A stretch of 64,000 bases of DNA, taken from contig NZ_BJDY01000002.1 of assembly GCF_005405385.1 (NCBI RefSeq), positions 372,001 to 436,000 on the forward strand, in the 5' to 3' direction. The translations under genes were made by a program, and so were the position numbers. The notes below the pieces were generated by a model. The model was given only the letters and a program-made list of their open reading frames with translations, was not told where the DNA came from and made no database searches. The DNA comes from Lactiplantibacillus mudanjiangensis. GTDB lineage: Bacteria > Bacillota > Bacilli > Lactobacillales > Lactobacillaceae. Shown here piece by piece: positions 34,252-41,863 of the stretch. Each line of letters opens with the position of its first letter. Within the stretch, counting starts at the first letter, position 1.

Positions 34252-34284
34252 TTCACAATAACTAGTTTCATATTGTATAATACA
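34252..34284 (+). promoter_or_regulatory. MarR gene promoter overlapped by a palindrome
   Basis: TTCACA (34252-34257), 18 bp, TATAAT (34276-34281). The 11-bp palindrome TGTATAATACA (34274-34284) contains the -10 box, a likely site for autoregulation by the MarR protein. Confidence 0.6.
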
Positions 34285-34313
34285 TTTATTGTTTAAATGA
34301 GGGGGTCATCAGA

Positions 34314-34736
34314 ATGAAATCTAGTTTAGCTGCCTTGGCCGATACTGCCAAGCAACAAACCACTATGTTAAAAAAGATCGCCAAAGCGCAAGGGGTTACC
34401 GTTGCGGAGTGGCAATTATTGTTAAAATTACAGGCGGGGTTCGACACTCAAGAAAAACTCGCCACTGAAATGCAACTTGATACGTCGACACTTAGTCGGC
34501 AATTAGCGAGTTTAGTCAAGAAAGAAAAGCTAAGTAAAGAAGCGGTTGGACGTGACCGGCGACAATTAATTTACACCGTCACACCCTTGGGTGAAAATGC
34601 CGCGGCCGTTATTAATGCTGACTATGAAAAATTTGAAGCTAGCATTTTTGACAAATGGCCCCAAGATGAACAAAACTTATTACGAATCTTATTAAATCGG
34701 CTAAATAAATCTGTCGAACGCACGCTGAGTGAGTAA
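34314..34736 (+). CDS. MarR family transcriptional regulator
   Basis: The 140-residue protein has a MarR winged helix: 'EWQLLLKLQAGFDTQEKLATEMQLDTSTLSRQLASLVKKEKL' and wing 'VGRDRRQLIYTVTPLGENA'. ATG follows AGGGGGTCATCAGA. It sits about 70 bp upstream of the DegV gene in the same direction, possibly co-transcribed, and its promoter carries a palindrome over the -10 box. Target genes are unknown. Confidence 0.88.
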   Translation: MKSSLAALADTAKQQTTMLKKIAKAQGVTVAEWQLLLKLQAGFDTQEKLATEMQLDTSTLSRQLASLVKKEKLSKEAVGRDRRQLIYTVTPLGENAAAVINADYEKFEASIFDKWPQDEQNLLRILLNRLNKSVERTLSE

Positions 34737-34815
34737 AGGGCGGGTAAGCTGGTTTCAAGGGCAGATTTATGCTAATATATTGGATATTAATCCGATAAAG
34801 AAGTAGGTGTGTGTG

Positions 34816-35682
34816 ATGAAGATTGCTGTTGTTACTGACAGCACTAGCTATTTGACACCGCAAGAGGTCGCCGACAATGATATTCATGTGGTGCCGATTC
34901 CGGTTATTATAGATGGAAAAGTGTATCAAGAAGGCGTCGATATTACGACGAAAGACTTCTATGCCAATATGAAATCATTCAAATCATTTCCCAGCACGTC
35001 GCAACCACCCGTGGGTGAAATGATTGAGTTTTACAACAGACTAGGTGATCAAGGCTACGACGCGGTTATCAGTATTCATCTCGCTAGCACGATTTCTGGT
35101 TTTTATAATAGTCTCGAAAATATGCGTGATGCCGTTGACAAGATTAAGCTCTATCCGTACGATTCTCAAATTACTGTACGTTTAATGGGATACTTAGCAA
35201 TCGAAGCAGCACGCATGGCTAAAGCTGGCGCAACAGTTGAAGCTATTTTGGCCCGCTTAGATGACTTACGCGCATCAATGGGTGAATATTTTATCGTTGA
35301 TGATTTACAAAACTTAGTTCGTGGGGGCCGTTTATCTAACGCTTCAGCTTTTATTGGTAGCGTCTTACGTATTAAACCAATTCTAACTTTTGATGAAAAA
35401 CACGAAATTGTCGCTTTTGAAAAAGTTCGGTCAACTAAGAAGGCCTTAGCCCGCGTTGAGCATTTATTCGCAGAAGCTCAAGCCAACCTTGACTATCCCT
35501 TACGCGCCATTATCGTGCAAGGGAATAATCTAGAAGCAGCCGAAGCTTGGAAACAAAAATTACAGCAAGACTATCCAGACATGCCAATTGACATCACATA
35601 CTTTGGTCCCGTGATTGGGGCTCACTTAGGTGACAAGTCATTAGCCTTAGCCTGGTTAAAAGATATCGACAAGGCTTATTAA
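34816..35682 (+). CDS. DegV family fatty-acid-binding protein
   Basis: The 288-residue protein begins 'KIAVVTDSTSYLTPQEV', with the DegV signatures 'TTKDFYANMKSFKSFPSTSQPP', 'ISIHLASTISGFYNS' and 'VDDLQNLVRGGRLSNASAFIGSVLRIKPIL'. DegV/FakB proteins hold fatty acids for the FakA kinase. Whether this copy works with FakA is not shown; no fakA is in the window. ATG 34816 is chosen behind AGTAGGTG rather than the ATG-like start 9 bases earlier. The GNAT gene begins immediately after its stop. Confidence 0.9.
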   Translation: MKIAVVTDSTSYLTPQEVADNDIHVVPIPVIIDGKVYQEGVDITTKDFYANMKSFKSFPSTSQPPVGEMIEFYNRLGDQGYDAVISIHLASTISGFYNSLENMRDAVDKIKLYPYDSQITVRLMGYLAIEAARMAKAGATVEAILARLDDLRASMGEYFIVDDLQNLVRGGRLSNASAFIGSVLRIKPILTFDEKHEIVAFEKVRSTKKALARVEHLFAEAQANLDYPLRAIIVQGNNLEAAEAWKQKLQQDYPDMPIDITYFGPVIGAHLGDKSLALAWLKDIDKAY

Positions 35683-35683
35683 G

Positions 35684-36118
35684 ATGCGTTTTCTAATTTC
35701 AAACGTGGCTTATAACCGGGCAGCGGCCTACGCCTTACGTCAAGCAGTCTTTGTTGAAGAACGCGGTATTCCTGCCGACGTTGAATTTGATCAAAAAGAT
35801 GATGATGAACGTCTTTACGTTGTCGCTTATGAAACACCTGATTTACCATTAGCGACTTTACGCTTGGAACCTGCTGATGACGGTCGTGTGATGCGTTTTG
35901 GTCGCGTTTGTACCCGTAAAAGTCGTCGTGGTCAGGGCCTTGGCAAACAATTATTATTAAAGGCCGAGGCTTGGGCGCAAAATCATGGATATACTGAAGG
36001 GTTAATTCATGGTGAGATCACCGCGCAGGCTTTCTATGAGCATTGTGGCTATGTCGTTTTTGGTGGGCCTTACGATGAAGATGGGGCACCCGTTGTCGTC
36101 ATGCGTAAAACATTTTAG
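35684..36118 (+). CDS. GNAT family N-acetyltransferase
   Basis: The 144-residue protein is a single GNAT domain with the acetyl-CoA loop 'RVCTRKSRRGQGLGKQLLLKAEAWA' (about 70-95) and 'AQAFYEHCGYVVFG' near the end. It is close to the ElaA/YjcF type. It starts one base after the DegV stop, so they form an operon. The substrate is unknown. Confidence 0.87.
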   Translation: MRFLISNVAYNRAAAYALRQAVFVEERGIPADVEFDQKDDDERLYVVAYETPDLPLATLRLEPADDGRVMRFGRVCTRKSRRGQGLGKQLLLKAEAWAQNHGYTEGLIHGEITAQAFYEHCGYVVFGGPYDEDGAPVVVMRKTF

Positions 36119-36128
36119 CTATTATTCA

Positions 36129-36156
36129 AGCACTGGAAATTTTCAGTGCTTTTTTG
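36129..36156 (+). terminator. Intrinsic terminator
   Basis: AGCACTG, GAAATTTT loop, CAGTGCTTTTTT. Confidence 0.88.
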
Positions 36157-36173
36157 TTTATTTTCATTATAGT

Positions 36174-36201
36174 TTGCACACCAGACAACTCATGGTATGA
36201 T
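36174..36201 (+). promoter_or_regulatory. Candidate promoter of the DUF975 gene
   Basis: TTGCAC, 16 bp, TATGAT, with TGG directly before the -10 box (extended -10). Confidence 0.5.
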
Positions 36202-36232
36202 GGGATTAAATTAATAAAGGGAGGACACTAAT

Positions 36233-36985
36233 GTGAAAACTCGGGCTGAATTAAAAACATCCGTTAAGCAATTATTTAAAGGGCGCTGGAAAGATGCTAT
36301 CTTGCTATGTATCGTCGTCAGTTTACTTTCCGTCTTTAGCGTGGCAGTACAGACTAACAATAGCGCCCACCATTCCACATCAACCAGTGTCACCGATACA
36401 GCGACAATCAGTGGCGCCGCTCAAACATTGTCTAACATCTCATGGCAAACATGGGCTGCGATTACTGGTGTCTTAGCGGCTGGCGGCTTAATTGCCCTTA
36501 TCTACTACTGTGTGGTTCGTATCTTCATGGTCGGTACCTCATATTCAATGTTAGACTGGTTCCGGCAACCTGATCGAGAAATTCATCCAGTCAGCGATTC
36601 AACGGTTGGCTTTACTCGTCGTTATGCGTTACCAACGATTGGGTTAATCTTATTGCAATGGCTTTGGATCACGTTATGGAGTCTGTTACTGATCGTTCCT
36701 GGGATCATTAAATACTTTGCCTATTCACAAACTTATTTTGTCTACAAAGATATGTTGGCCAATACGCCGGCTGGACAGCCAAAACCACGTTTACGTGATG
36801 CGGTAACCCGTAGTCGTCAGTTAATGGTCGGCCACAAGATGGAATTTTTCATCTTACAACTTAGTTTCATCGGTTGGGCAATCGTTTGTGGACTGACCGC
36901 TGGGATTGGATTAATCTGGTTAGTCCCATACCGTTATGGCACTGCCGCAGCTTATTATCAAAACTTGATCGAGAGTCACCACTAA
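36233..36985 (+). CDS. DUF975 family integral membrane protein
   Basis: The 250-residue protein starts 'KTRAELKTSVKQLFKGRWKDAILLCIVVSLLSVF', the opening of DUF975 proteins. It has about five membrane helices, with 'GTSYSMLDWFRQPDREI' and 'LLLIVPGIIKYFAYSQTYFVYKD' between them. GTG 36233 is used behind AGGGAGGAC. It has its own promoter-like sequence and a terminator. Function of the family is not established. Confidence 0.82.
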   Translation: MKTRAELKTSVKQLFKGRWKDAILLCIVVSLLSVFSVAVQTNNSAHHSTSTSVTDTATISGAAQTLSNISWQTWAAITGVLAAGGLIALIYYCVVRIFMVGTSYSMLDWFRQPDREIHPVSDSTVGFTRRYALPTIGLILLQWLWITLWSLLLIVPGIIKYFAYSQTYFVYKDMLANTPAGQPKPRLRDAVTRSRQLMVGHKMEFFILQLSFIGWAIVCGLTAGIGLIWLVPYRYGTAAAYYQNLIESHH

Positions 36986-37003
36986 AAATTTAATAGAGCA
37001 GTC

Positions 37004-37029
37004 AAAACGCCGATAAGCGGCGTTTTTTT
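37004..37029 (+). terminator. Intrinsic terminator
   Basis: AAAACGCCG, ATAA loop, CGGCGTTTTTTT. Confidence 0.88.
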
Positions 37030-37138
37030 ATGAATAAATTTATATTTAAGATGACTAATCCAAGTCATTATTGCAAGCGCATTACAAATCATTAACCACT
37101 TTAGTTTTTACTGGTATTCGTTGGATGAAGTCCTTATG

Positions 37139-38215
37139 ATGAGACTTAGCAAACTCAACAGGAGGGTCCTCATTATTTCAATCAAATTAATTAAGCAAGT
37201 TAGCTTACTAAGTTTAAGTCTCACGTTATTCGCCACGGCCATAAATGTGGTAAAGATGCCAGATGCTCAGGCTAGCAGTGTGACTAGCCAGGCGAAAGTC
37301 CTCGCCAAGAAGTACCATTTCAAAGGCCAGATTATGTTAACCAAAAACTATGCTGGCAAGGCCGAAACCATTTATGTCGGCGATGCTAACCACAAAAAGG
37401 GCCTTAAAAACAATAAAAACACCATTTATCCCACAGCATCGCTTCAAAAAGCCATTACAGGCGCGATGATCGAACAACTTGTTGCCAAGCACAAACTATC
37501 AATGACGACAAAACTGTCCAAATATTATCCGCAGGTCAAAAACAGCCAATCCATCACCATCCGTCAATTACTTGACCATACGTCTGGCATTTACATGGCT
37601 GAAACTGCTCCCAGCAGTGTACTAACCGAGCAACAGGCGTATCGATATACCTTAACTCATTTAACCTCAACCGGTAATCACGCTTATCACTATACGAATG
37701 CGAACTATACTTTGCTTGCTGGCATCATCACGAAAATCACCAAGAAATCCTATGCCCACAATATTCAGACCCGAATTGTGAAGCCACTGAAATTAACCCA
37801 TACGACCGATAAATATCAGGCTAGTGACAACTTAGTGGCGGCGGTCTCTTATCGCGCGGGAACAACTTATCAAGCCCGTGCCTATGAAAAGCGGCTATTT
37901 TCCAGTTTAGTTGGTGCCGGTAACTTATATACCAATGCTCATGACTACTACAAAATCATTTGTGGCATGCGTAATGGTAAGGTATTGACGCGCAGCCAGT
38001 ACACTCAACTGCGGCATAACTATCAAGTGAGCTACGCCGGGGGCATGTATCGATATGCAGATGGTACTAAGTCTAATCATGGCGCTGACAATGGTTATGA
38101 CAGCTATATGTACGCTACTGAAGGCAATCAACATGCCATGGTCTATTTTGCGAACCAGCGTAGCACGATTGATGCGAACACGTTTGCGGCCAAATTATAC
38201 GCGTTGGTTCGCTAA
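37139..38215 (+). CDS. Secreted serine beta-lactamase-like / penicillin-binding-protein-like hydrolase
   Basis: The protein has an N-terminal signal sequence ('LSLSLTLFATAINVVKMPDAQA') and a beta-lactamase-fold domain with 'TASLQKAITG' (SxxK nucleophile motif), 'HYTNANYTLLAGIITKIT' (YxN motif) and 'LLDHTSGIY'. It resembles class C/DD-peptidase-like esterases that act on cell-wall or other substrates. The start is unclear. ATGs at 37136/37139 have only weak ribosome binding sites, while a perfect ACAGGAGGG lies at 37158-37166, 5-6 bases before an in-frame ATT at 37172, which could be a rare ATT start. Either choice leaves a functional signal peptide. Confidence 0.82.
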   Translation: MRLSKLNRRVLIISIKLIKQVSLLSLSLTLFATAINVVKMPDAQASSVTSQAKVLAKKYHFKGQIMLTKNYAGKAETIYVGDANHKKGLKNNKNTIYPTASLQKAITGAMIEQLVAKHKLSMTTKLSKYYPQVKNSQSITIRQLLDHTSGIYMAETAPSSVLTEQQAYRYTLTHLTSTGNHAYHYTNANYTLLAGIITKITKKSYAHNIQTRIVKPLKLTHTTDKYQASDNLVAAVSYRAGTTYQARAYEKRLFSSLVGAGNLYTNAHDYYKIICGMRNGKVLTRSQYTQLRHNYQVSYAGGMYRYADGTKSNHGADNGYDSYMYATEGNQHAMVYFANQRSTIDANTFAAKLYALVR

Positions 38216-38281
38216 GAATAGACGACAAGTTGCGTAAAATATGGTAAACTGGCGGAAGCAAGAAAGGAAGTGCGATAGTTA

Positions 38282-39010
38282 ATGCCTGAACAACAGCAGC
38301 CGACGCGGATGTCACGTTTAAAAGCGCGGGAAACATCATCTAGCCGCAAACGGTCGCAACCGACATCCCCTAAGTCACCAAAAGGGCCGCAAAAACCACA
38401 AGGACCTAAAGGACCAAAGAAAAAACGGCACTTTTCATTGTGGCTATTAGCGCTAATCGTGATTGCACTAGGTGGAACCATCGTTTATTTCGTCAAAGCT
38501 TCAACCAGTGAAGATCTCGTTCAAACCACTGCCAGTTCATCTAGCTCCAGTAGCGAGTCTTCTTCGTCCTCATCATCAAAGAAGAAGGCTAAGTCAAAAT
38601 CTAGTAGTGATAGTGACAGCGATAGTACTGACGATAATAGTAGTGATTCAACGGATAGTGATGACTCTGCTACAACGGCCGCCGATACCACGACGACCAC
38701 TGACAGCAACTCGCAATCCACGACCCAACAAACGCAACAACCAGCAAGTTCGACAACAACGCACCATGCTACTAGCAGTAGTAGTCATAGTACCGCCGCA
38801 GCTAGTTCAAGTCATGCTAGCAGCAGTGCCGCTAGTTCAACGACCACTAACAGTAGTAGTGCAGCCAGTTCCAGCAGCACCACGGATTCATCAACGAAGA
38901 CTTTTAGCAGTAAGTCATCAGCCATTAAGTATGGTGAAACCCATAGTGGCAACTATACCGTTACAAATGGCGACAACAATGGGACTTACTACAAAGTGAC
39001 GACCGAATAG
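38282..39010 (+). CDS. Ser/Thr-rich single-pass membrane protein
   Basis: The 242-residue protein has a basic Pro/Lys-rich cytoplasmic segment with 'GPQKPQGPKGPKKKRH' (to residue 50), one helix ('FSLWLLALIVIALGGTIVYFV'), and about 140 residues dominated by Ser, Thr and Asp. The last 30 or so residues ('AIKYGETHSGNYTVTNGDNNGTYYKVTTE') look like a small folded domain. The low-complexity stalk should project into the wall. No sortase signal. Unknown function; similar designs present a short C-terminal domain outside the cell. ATG is behind AAAGGAAG. Confidence 0.75.
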   Translation: MPEQQQPTRMSRLKARETSSSRKRSQPTSPKSPKGPQKPQGPKGPKKKRHFSLWLLALIVIALGGTIVYFVKASTSEDLVQTTASSSSSSSESSSSSSSKKKAKSKSSSDSDSDSTDDNSSDSTDSDDSATTAADTTTTTDSNSQSTTQQTQQPASSTTTHHATSSSSHSTAAASSSHASSSAASSTTTNSSSAASSSSTTDSSTKTFSSKSSAIKYGETHSGNYTVTNGDNNGTYYKVTTE

Positions 39011-39102
39011 TTTACAAAAAATTTAAGATTTTAAGCCAATCGCTACTTTTAGCTACCGCTTCGGTATGCTAGAAGTAACTTTCAAGAATCGGAGTGGTGG
39101 CA

Positions 39103-39390
39103 TTGAAACACAATATTGAAGTCAAATATCCGGCCATTTTTCGCGATGAGGGCACCTATTGGGGCGTTCGTTTTCCCGATGTGCCTGATGCGCAAACTTT
39201 TGGTAATAGCGTCCAGGCGGCGGCCGATAATGCGGCTAATGCCTTGGCAGTCACGCTATTTGATCAGGAACCGCCACGCGCCTCTGATCCACGATTTTGG
39301 AAATTAGCTTCAACTGAATTTGTTGTTTGGATTACCATGGCTGAGCCACAATTTGGGGCCGGGACAACCACCCCAGCATCATCCAACTAG
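39103..39390 (+). CDS. Orphan HicB-like protein
   Basis: The 95-residue protein shows the HicB N-terminal partial-RNase-H-like fold: 'KYPAIFRDEGTYWGVRFPDVPDAQTFGNSVQAAADNAANALAVTLFD'. Type II antitoxins of this family normally carry a DNA-binding C-terminus and sit next to a hicA toxin gene; neither is present here, and no HicA-sized frame is adjacent. TTG 39103 is chosen behind GGAG (39091-39094). It may be a stand-alone regulator or a remnant. Confidence 0.7.
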   Translation: MKHNIEVKYPAIFRDEGTYWGVRFPDVPDAQTFGNSVQAAADNAANALAVTLFDQEPPRASDPRFWKLASTEFVVWITMAEPQFGAGTTTPASSN

Positions 39391-39395
39391 TTATC

Positions 39396-39428
39396 AAAAC
39401 GGTTTGTCAATCTGACAAACCGTTTTTT
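39396..39428 (+). terminator. Intrinsic terminator
   Basis: AAAACGGTTTGTCA, ATC loop, TGACAAACCGTTTTTT. Confidence 0.92.
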
Positions 39429-39451
39429 CATTGCCTTAAGGAGGAAAACAC

Positions 39452-40222
39452 GTGCAAGCACATCCTTTAATTTTTGATACTAACATTGCCAAAGACAAAC
39501 CCGAAAACATCCGGCAACCACACAATGCTTGCCCATTTTGTGACCCGGCATCCTTAACGGATATCTTGGATCAAGATGATGATCGGATTTGGCTCATGAA
39601 CAAATTTCCGACGTTACAAGCAACCTGGCAAACCATCATTATTGAAACCGCCGACCATCTAGGCGACATCGCCACTTATTCACGTGATCAGAATCGGGCG
39701 ATTTTTGCATTTGCCTTAACTCATTGGCAAGCAACCATTGCCAGTGACCATTTTGCGTCAACCTTACTCTATAAAAACTTCGGCCCACATTCTGGGGGAA
39801 GCTTGCGTCATCCACACATGCAAATTGTCGGCTTAACGGATGTTGACGGCTACGCCAATATTGCGCCCACTCATTTAACTGGCTATCCGGTGCTGACGAC
39901 CAGCCACGTTCAAGTGACGATCTCCGATCAACCGGTGATGGGCTTTGTTGAATTTAATGTCACCGCTGCTTGGGACGATCATGATGAATTAGCCGATGCC
40001 GTGCAAACGATTGTGCAATATACGTTAAATGATTATTTTCATGGTCGCTGTGACAGCTATAACTTGTTCTTTTATCCAGTAGGCGATCAAGTTATCTGCA
40101 AAATTGATCCATTATTTAACGTTTCACCATACTATATCGGCTACCGATTATCACAAGCGGATACGCCTGAACGAATGCGTGAAATTGCGGCGGAAGTCCG
40201 GCAAAAATTACAAAATCAGTAA
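39452..40222 (+). CDS. DUF4931 / HIT-like (GalT-related) protein
   Basis: The 256-residue protein has a zinc-type 'CPFC' near residue 27 and a HIT-superfamily motif 'PHSGGSLRHPHMQI' near residue 115, related to the HPHxQ active site of galactose-1-phosphate uridylyltransferase. This matches the DUF4931 family, which is conserved in lactobacilli but unassigned; a nucleotidyl-transfer or hydrolysis reaction is the natural guess. GTG 39452 follows AAGGAGGAAA. Confidence 0.75.
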   Translation: MQAHPLIFDTNIAKDKPENIRQPHNACPFCDPASLTDILDQDDDRIWLMNKFPTLQATWQTIIIETADHLGDIATYSRDQNRAIFAFALTHWQATIASDHFASTLLYKNFGPHSGGSLRHPHMQIVGLTDVDGYANIAPTHLTGYPVLTTSHVQVTISDQPVMGFVEFNVTAAWDDHDELADAVQTIVQYTLNDYFHGRCDSYNLFFYPVGDQVICKIDPLFNVSPYYIGYRLSQADTPERMREIAAEVRQKLQNQ

Positions 40223-40323
40223 TCACCAGACAAATTCTTAGCTGAATAACGTCAGTATGGTATGATTGTGAGTAAAAGTAGCGTGACCTTAAAACGCTGG
40301 CAAGTAGAGTGGAGGAATACACC

Positions 40324-40656
40324 GTGCAAAATTTAATTCCCGGTGATATGTTAGAAGTTAACCAAAAATTGAAGTGGGCCCTCGATAACGGGATGACCGC
40401 TGATGAAACTAGTGTCATTAATGATGCCGTTTTAGCTGGCACCCAGTACTATACTGACGAAGCCTTAGAAGGTAGTTATTGGACCGTTAAATGGAACGAT
40501 GCACATGATGGCATTGATTTGTATGGGACAACTGGGACCGTTGTTGGGACCATCAAACCAACTGGGAGCAGTTTAGAAGCAGATTTCCGACAAGATGCGC
40601 AAGGCTTATTCCTACGCATTGAACAGACGGTCGCTAAAATCGTCCGCGATAACTAA
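40324..40656 (+). CDS. Hypothetical protein (110 aa)
   Basis: The 110-residue soluble protein starts with GTG 40324 behind TGGAGGAA. It has an N-terminal helical part ('LEVNQKLKWALDNGMTADETSVINDAV') and a C-terminal strand-rich part ('SYWTVKWNDAHDGIDLYGTTGTVVGTI'). No family recognised. It is 25 bp upstream of the DUF960 gene and probably in the same operon. Confidence 0.7.
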   Translation: MQNLIPGDMLEVNQKLKWALDNGMTADETSVINDAVLAGTQYYTDEALEGSYWTVKWNDAHDGIDLYGTTGTVVGTIKPTGSSLEADFRQDAQGLFLRIEQTVAKIVRDN

Positions 40657-40681
40657 AGTAACTAAAAGCGAGGTGGGAACG

Positions 40682-40996
40682 ATGTTTAATCAAAATCAAG
40701 AGGTGGCACGTTACGCCACGTTTGGGCTAGTAGCTCAACTACCAAGTGAAATCATTGACGCCATCTGGGCAATTATCGATGATAACTTACAAGGTGTCGT
40801 CCCATTATCAAAGGTGTTGCAGTTCGCTTTAATTGAACGCAGTGGTGCCGTCACGGTGGTGTTTGATACACAACATGACGCCATTCTTGAGTTTGATCTA
40901 CCAAACGATTACGATCGCCGCTTTCCTGAAACTGTGGCGATTTACGACAATGGTGATCGCCAAACGATGATGCTAGTTGATGAACTGCCATTTTAA
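40682..40996 (+). CDS. DUF960 family protein
   Basis: The 104-residue protein begins 'MFNQNQEVARYATFGLVAQLPSEIIDAIWAIIDDNL', the opening of DUF960 proteins, and ends with 'VAIYDNGDRQTMMLVDELPF'. ATG 40682 follows GAGGTGGG. Function of the family is not known. A very long inverted repeat starts directly at its stop codon. Confidence 0.75.
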   Translation: MFNQNQEVARYATFGLVAQLPSEIIDAIWAIIDDNLQGVVPLSKVLQFALIERSGAVTVVFDTQHDAILEFDLPNDYDRRFPETVAIYDNGDRQTMMLVDELPF

Positions 40997-41067
40997 AACT
41001 AAACTAAATTAAGCGTCTTGCAAGTTAGCCTGAATTGGCCTTGCAAGGCGCTTAATTTAGTTTAGTT
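40997..41067. terminator. Unusually long 28-bp inverted repeat after DUF960
   Basis: Bases 40997-41024 pair with 41040-41067 along 28 positions with one G-U pair (centre CTTGCAAG on both sides; outer part AACTAAACTAAATTAAGCG). There is no T run after the right arm, so it is a poor classical terminator but may block transcription or protect the 3' end. Confidence 0.55.
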
Positions 41068-41137
41068 ACCAAGCCAGTGCAAACAACCATCACTTATCCC
41101 AATAACCGTTATACTTGAGTTCAAGGAGATGAGTACC

Positions 41138-41701
41138 ATGAGTAAACATTATCGTATTCCTTGTTTGGTAGATCACCAGCTGGTTGACGCCACGACCAGC
41201 TTAACTTTAGCTGAACTCGACCCACAAATTCAGGCCACCATTTTAGCTGACTATCCTCAAGCCACCGGACAAGATTTTATCTGTAATGAACATCTGATAC
41301 ATTACCGACTTGCCAAGCTTGACGATTTAATGGCGAAAGATCAACAAGCCAATCGCAAACTAAGTCATCGATTGACACAAGTCTTTAAACAAGATGATTA
41401 TCAGGTGATTGATGTCAATCAACAACTCGAACAGTCTCTGACGTTTGGCCAACGTATCGCCGATGCGGTGGCTCGATTTGGTGGTAGTTGGCCCTTTATT
41501 ATTTTATTTGTGACCATTATGTTGGCCTGGATGATCATCAACGTGATACCGATTTTTAGCCATCATTTTGATCCGTATCCCTTTATTTTATTAAATTTAT
41601 TTCTAAGTATGGTCGCGGCAATTCAAGCCCCATTAATTATGATGAGTCAAAAAAGGCGGCCGATTACGACCGCCTACAAGCTAAAAATGATTTTCGGGTG
41701 A
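41138..41701 (+). CDS. DUF1003 family membrane protein, frame broken near its end
   Basis: The reading frame gives 187 residues, with two membrane helices ('WPFIILFVTIMLAWMIINVI', 'PFILLNLFLSMVAAIQAPLIM') preceded by a long cytoplasmic part, as in DUF1003. After 'MMSQK' the frame goes through an A6 tract (41649-41654) and stops at 41701. The -1 frame from 41653 reads KAADYDRLQAKNDFRVNSKS and continues to TAA at 41862, which is the normal DUF1003 C-terminus. One A is missing relative to an intact gene. ATG 41138 follows AAGGAG. Confidence 0.75.
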   Translation: MSKHYRIPCLVDHQLVDATTSLTLAELDPQIQATILADYPQATGQDFICNEHLIHYRLAKLDDLMAKDQQANRKLSHRLTQVFKQDDYQVIDVNQQLEQSLTFGQRIADAVARFGGSWPFIILFVTIMLAWMIINVIPIFSHHFDPYPFILLNLFLSMVAAIQAPLIMMSQKRRPITTAYKLKMIFG

Positions 41702-41862
41702 ATTCGAAATCCGAAGCCGAAATTCGCGTTTTACACGCTAAAATCGACCATTTAATCCAGCAAGATGAACCCAATATACTTGCTATCCAAAAAATCCAAA
41801 CCCAGATACTCGGTGAGTTGCAAGTGCAACTTGCTGATTTAAAACGCCAACATTCACATTAA
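41653..41862 (+). other. Out-of-frame C-terminal part of the DUF1003 protein
   Basis: This open -1 frame of 69 codons continues the family pattern with 'SEAEIRVLHAKIDHLIQQDE' and ends 'LADLKRQHSH'. It has no start signal of its own. Confidence 0.75.
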
Positions 41863-41863
41863 T

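Noticed and set aside
38521-38999. Alternative frames within the Ser-rich membrane protein gene
   Set aside because: They are by-products of AGT/AGC/ACC codon runs; the annotated frame has the ribosome binding site, membrane helix and terminal domain.
41645-41660. Programmed -1 frameshift in DUF1003
   Set aside because: The codons CAA AAA AGG do not allow tandem slippage to cognate pairs; a mutation or sequencing error is simpler.
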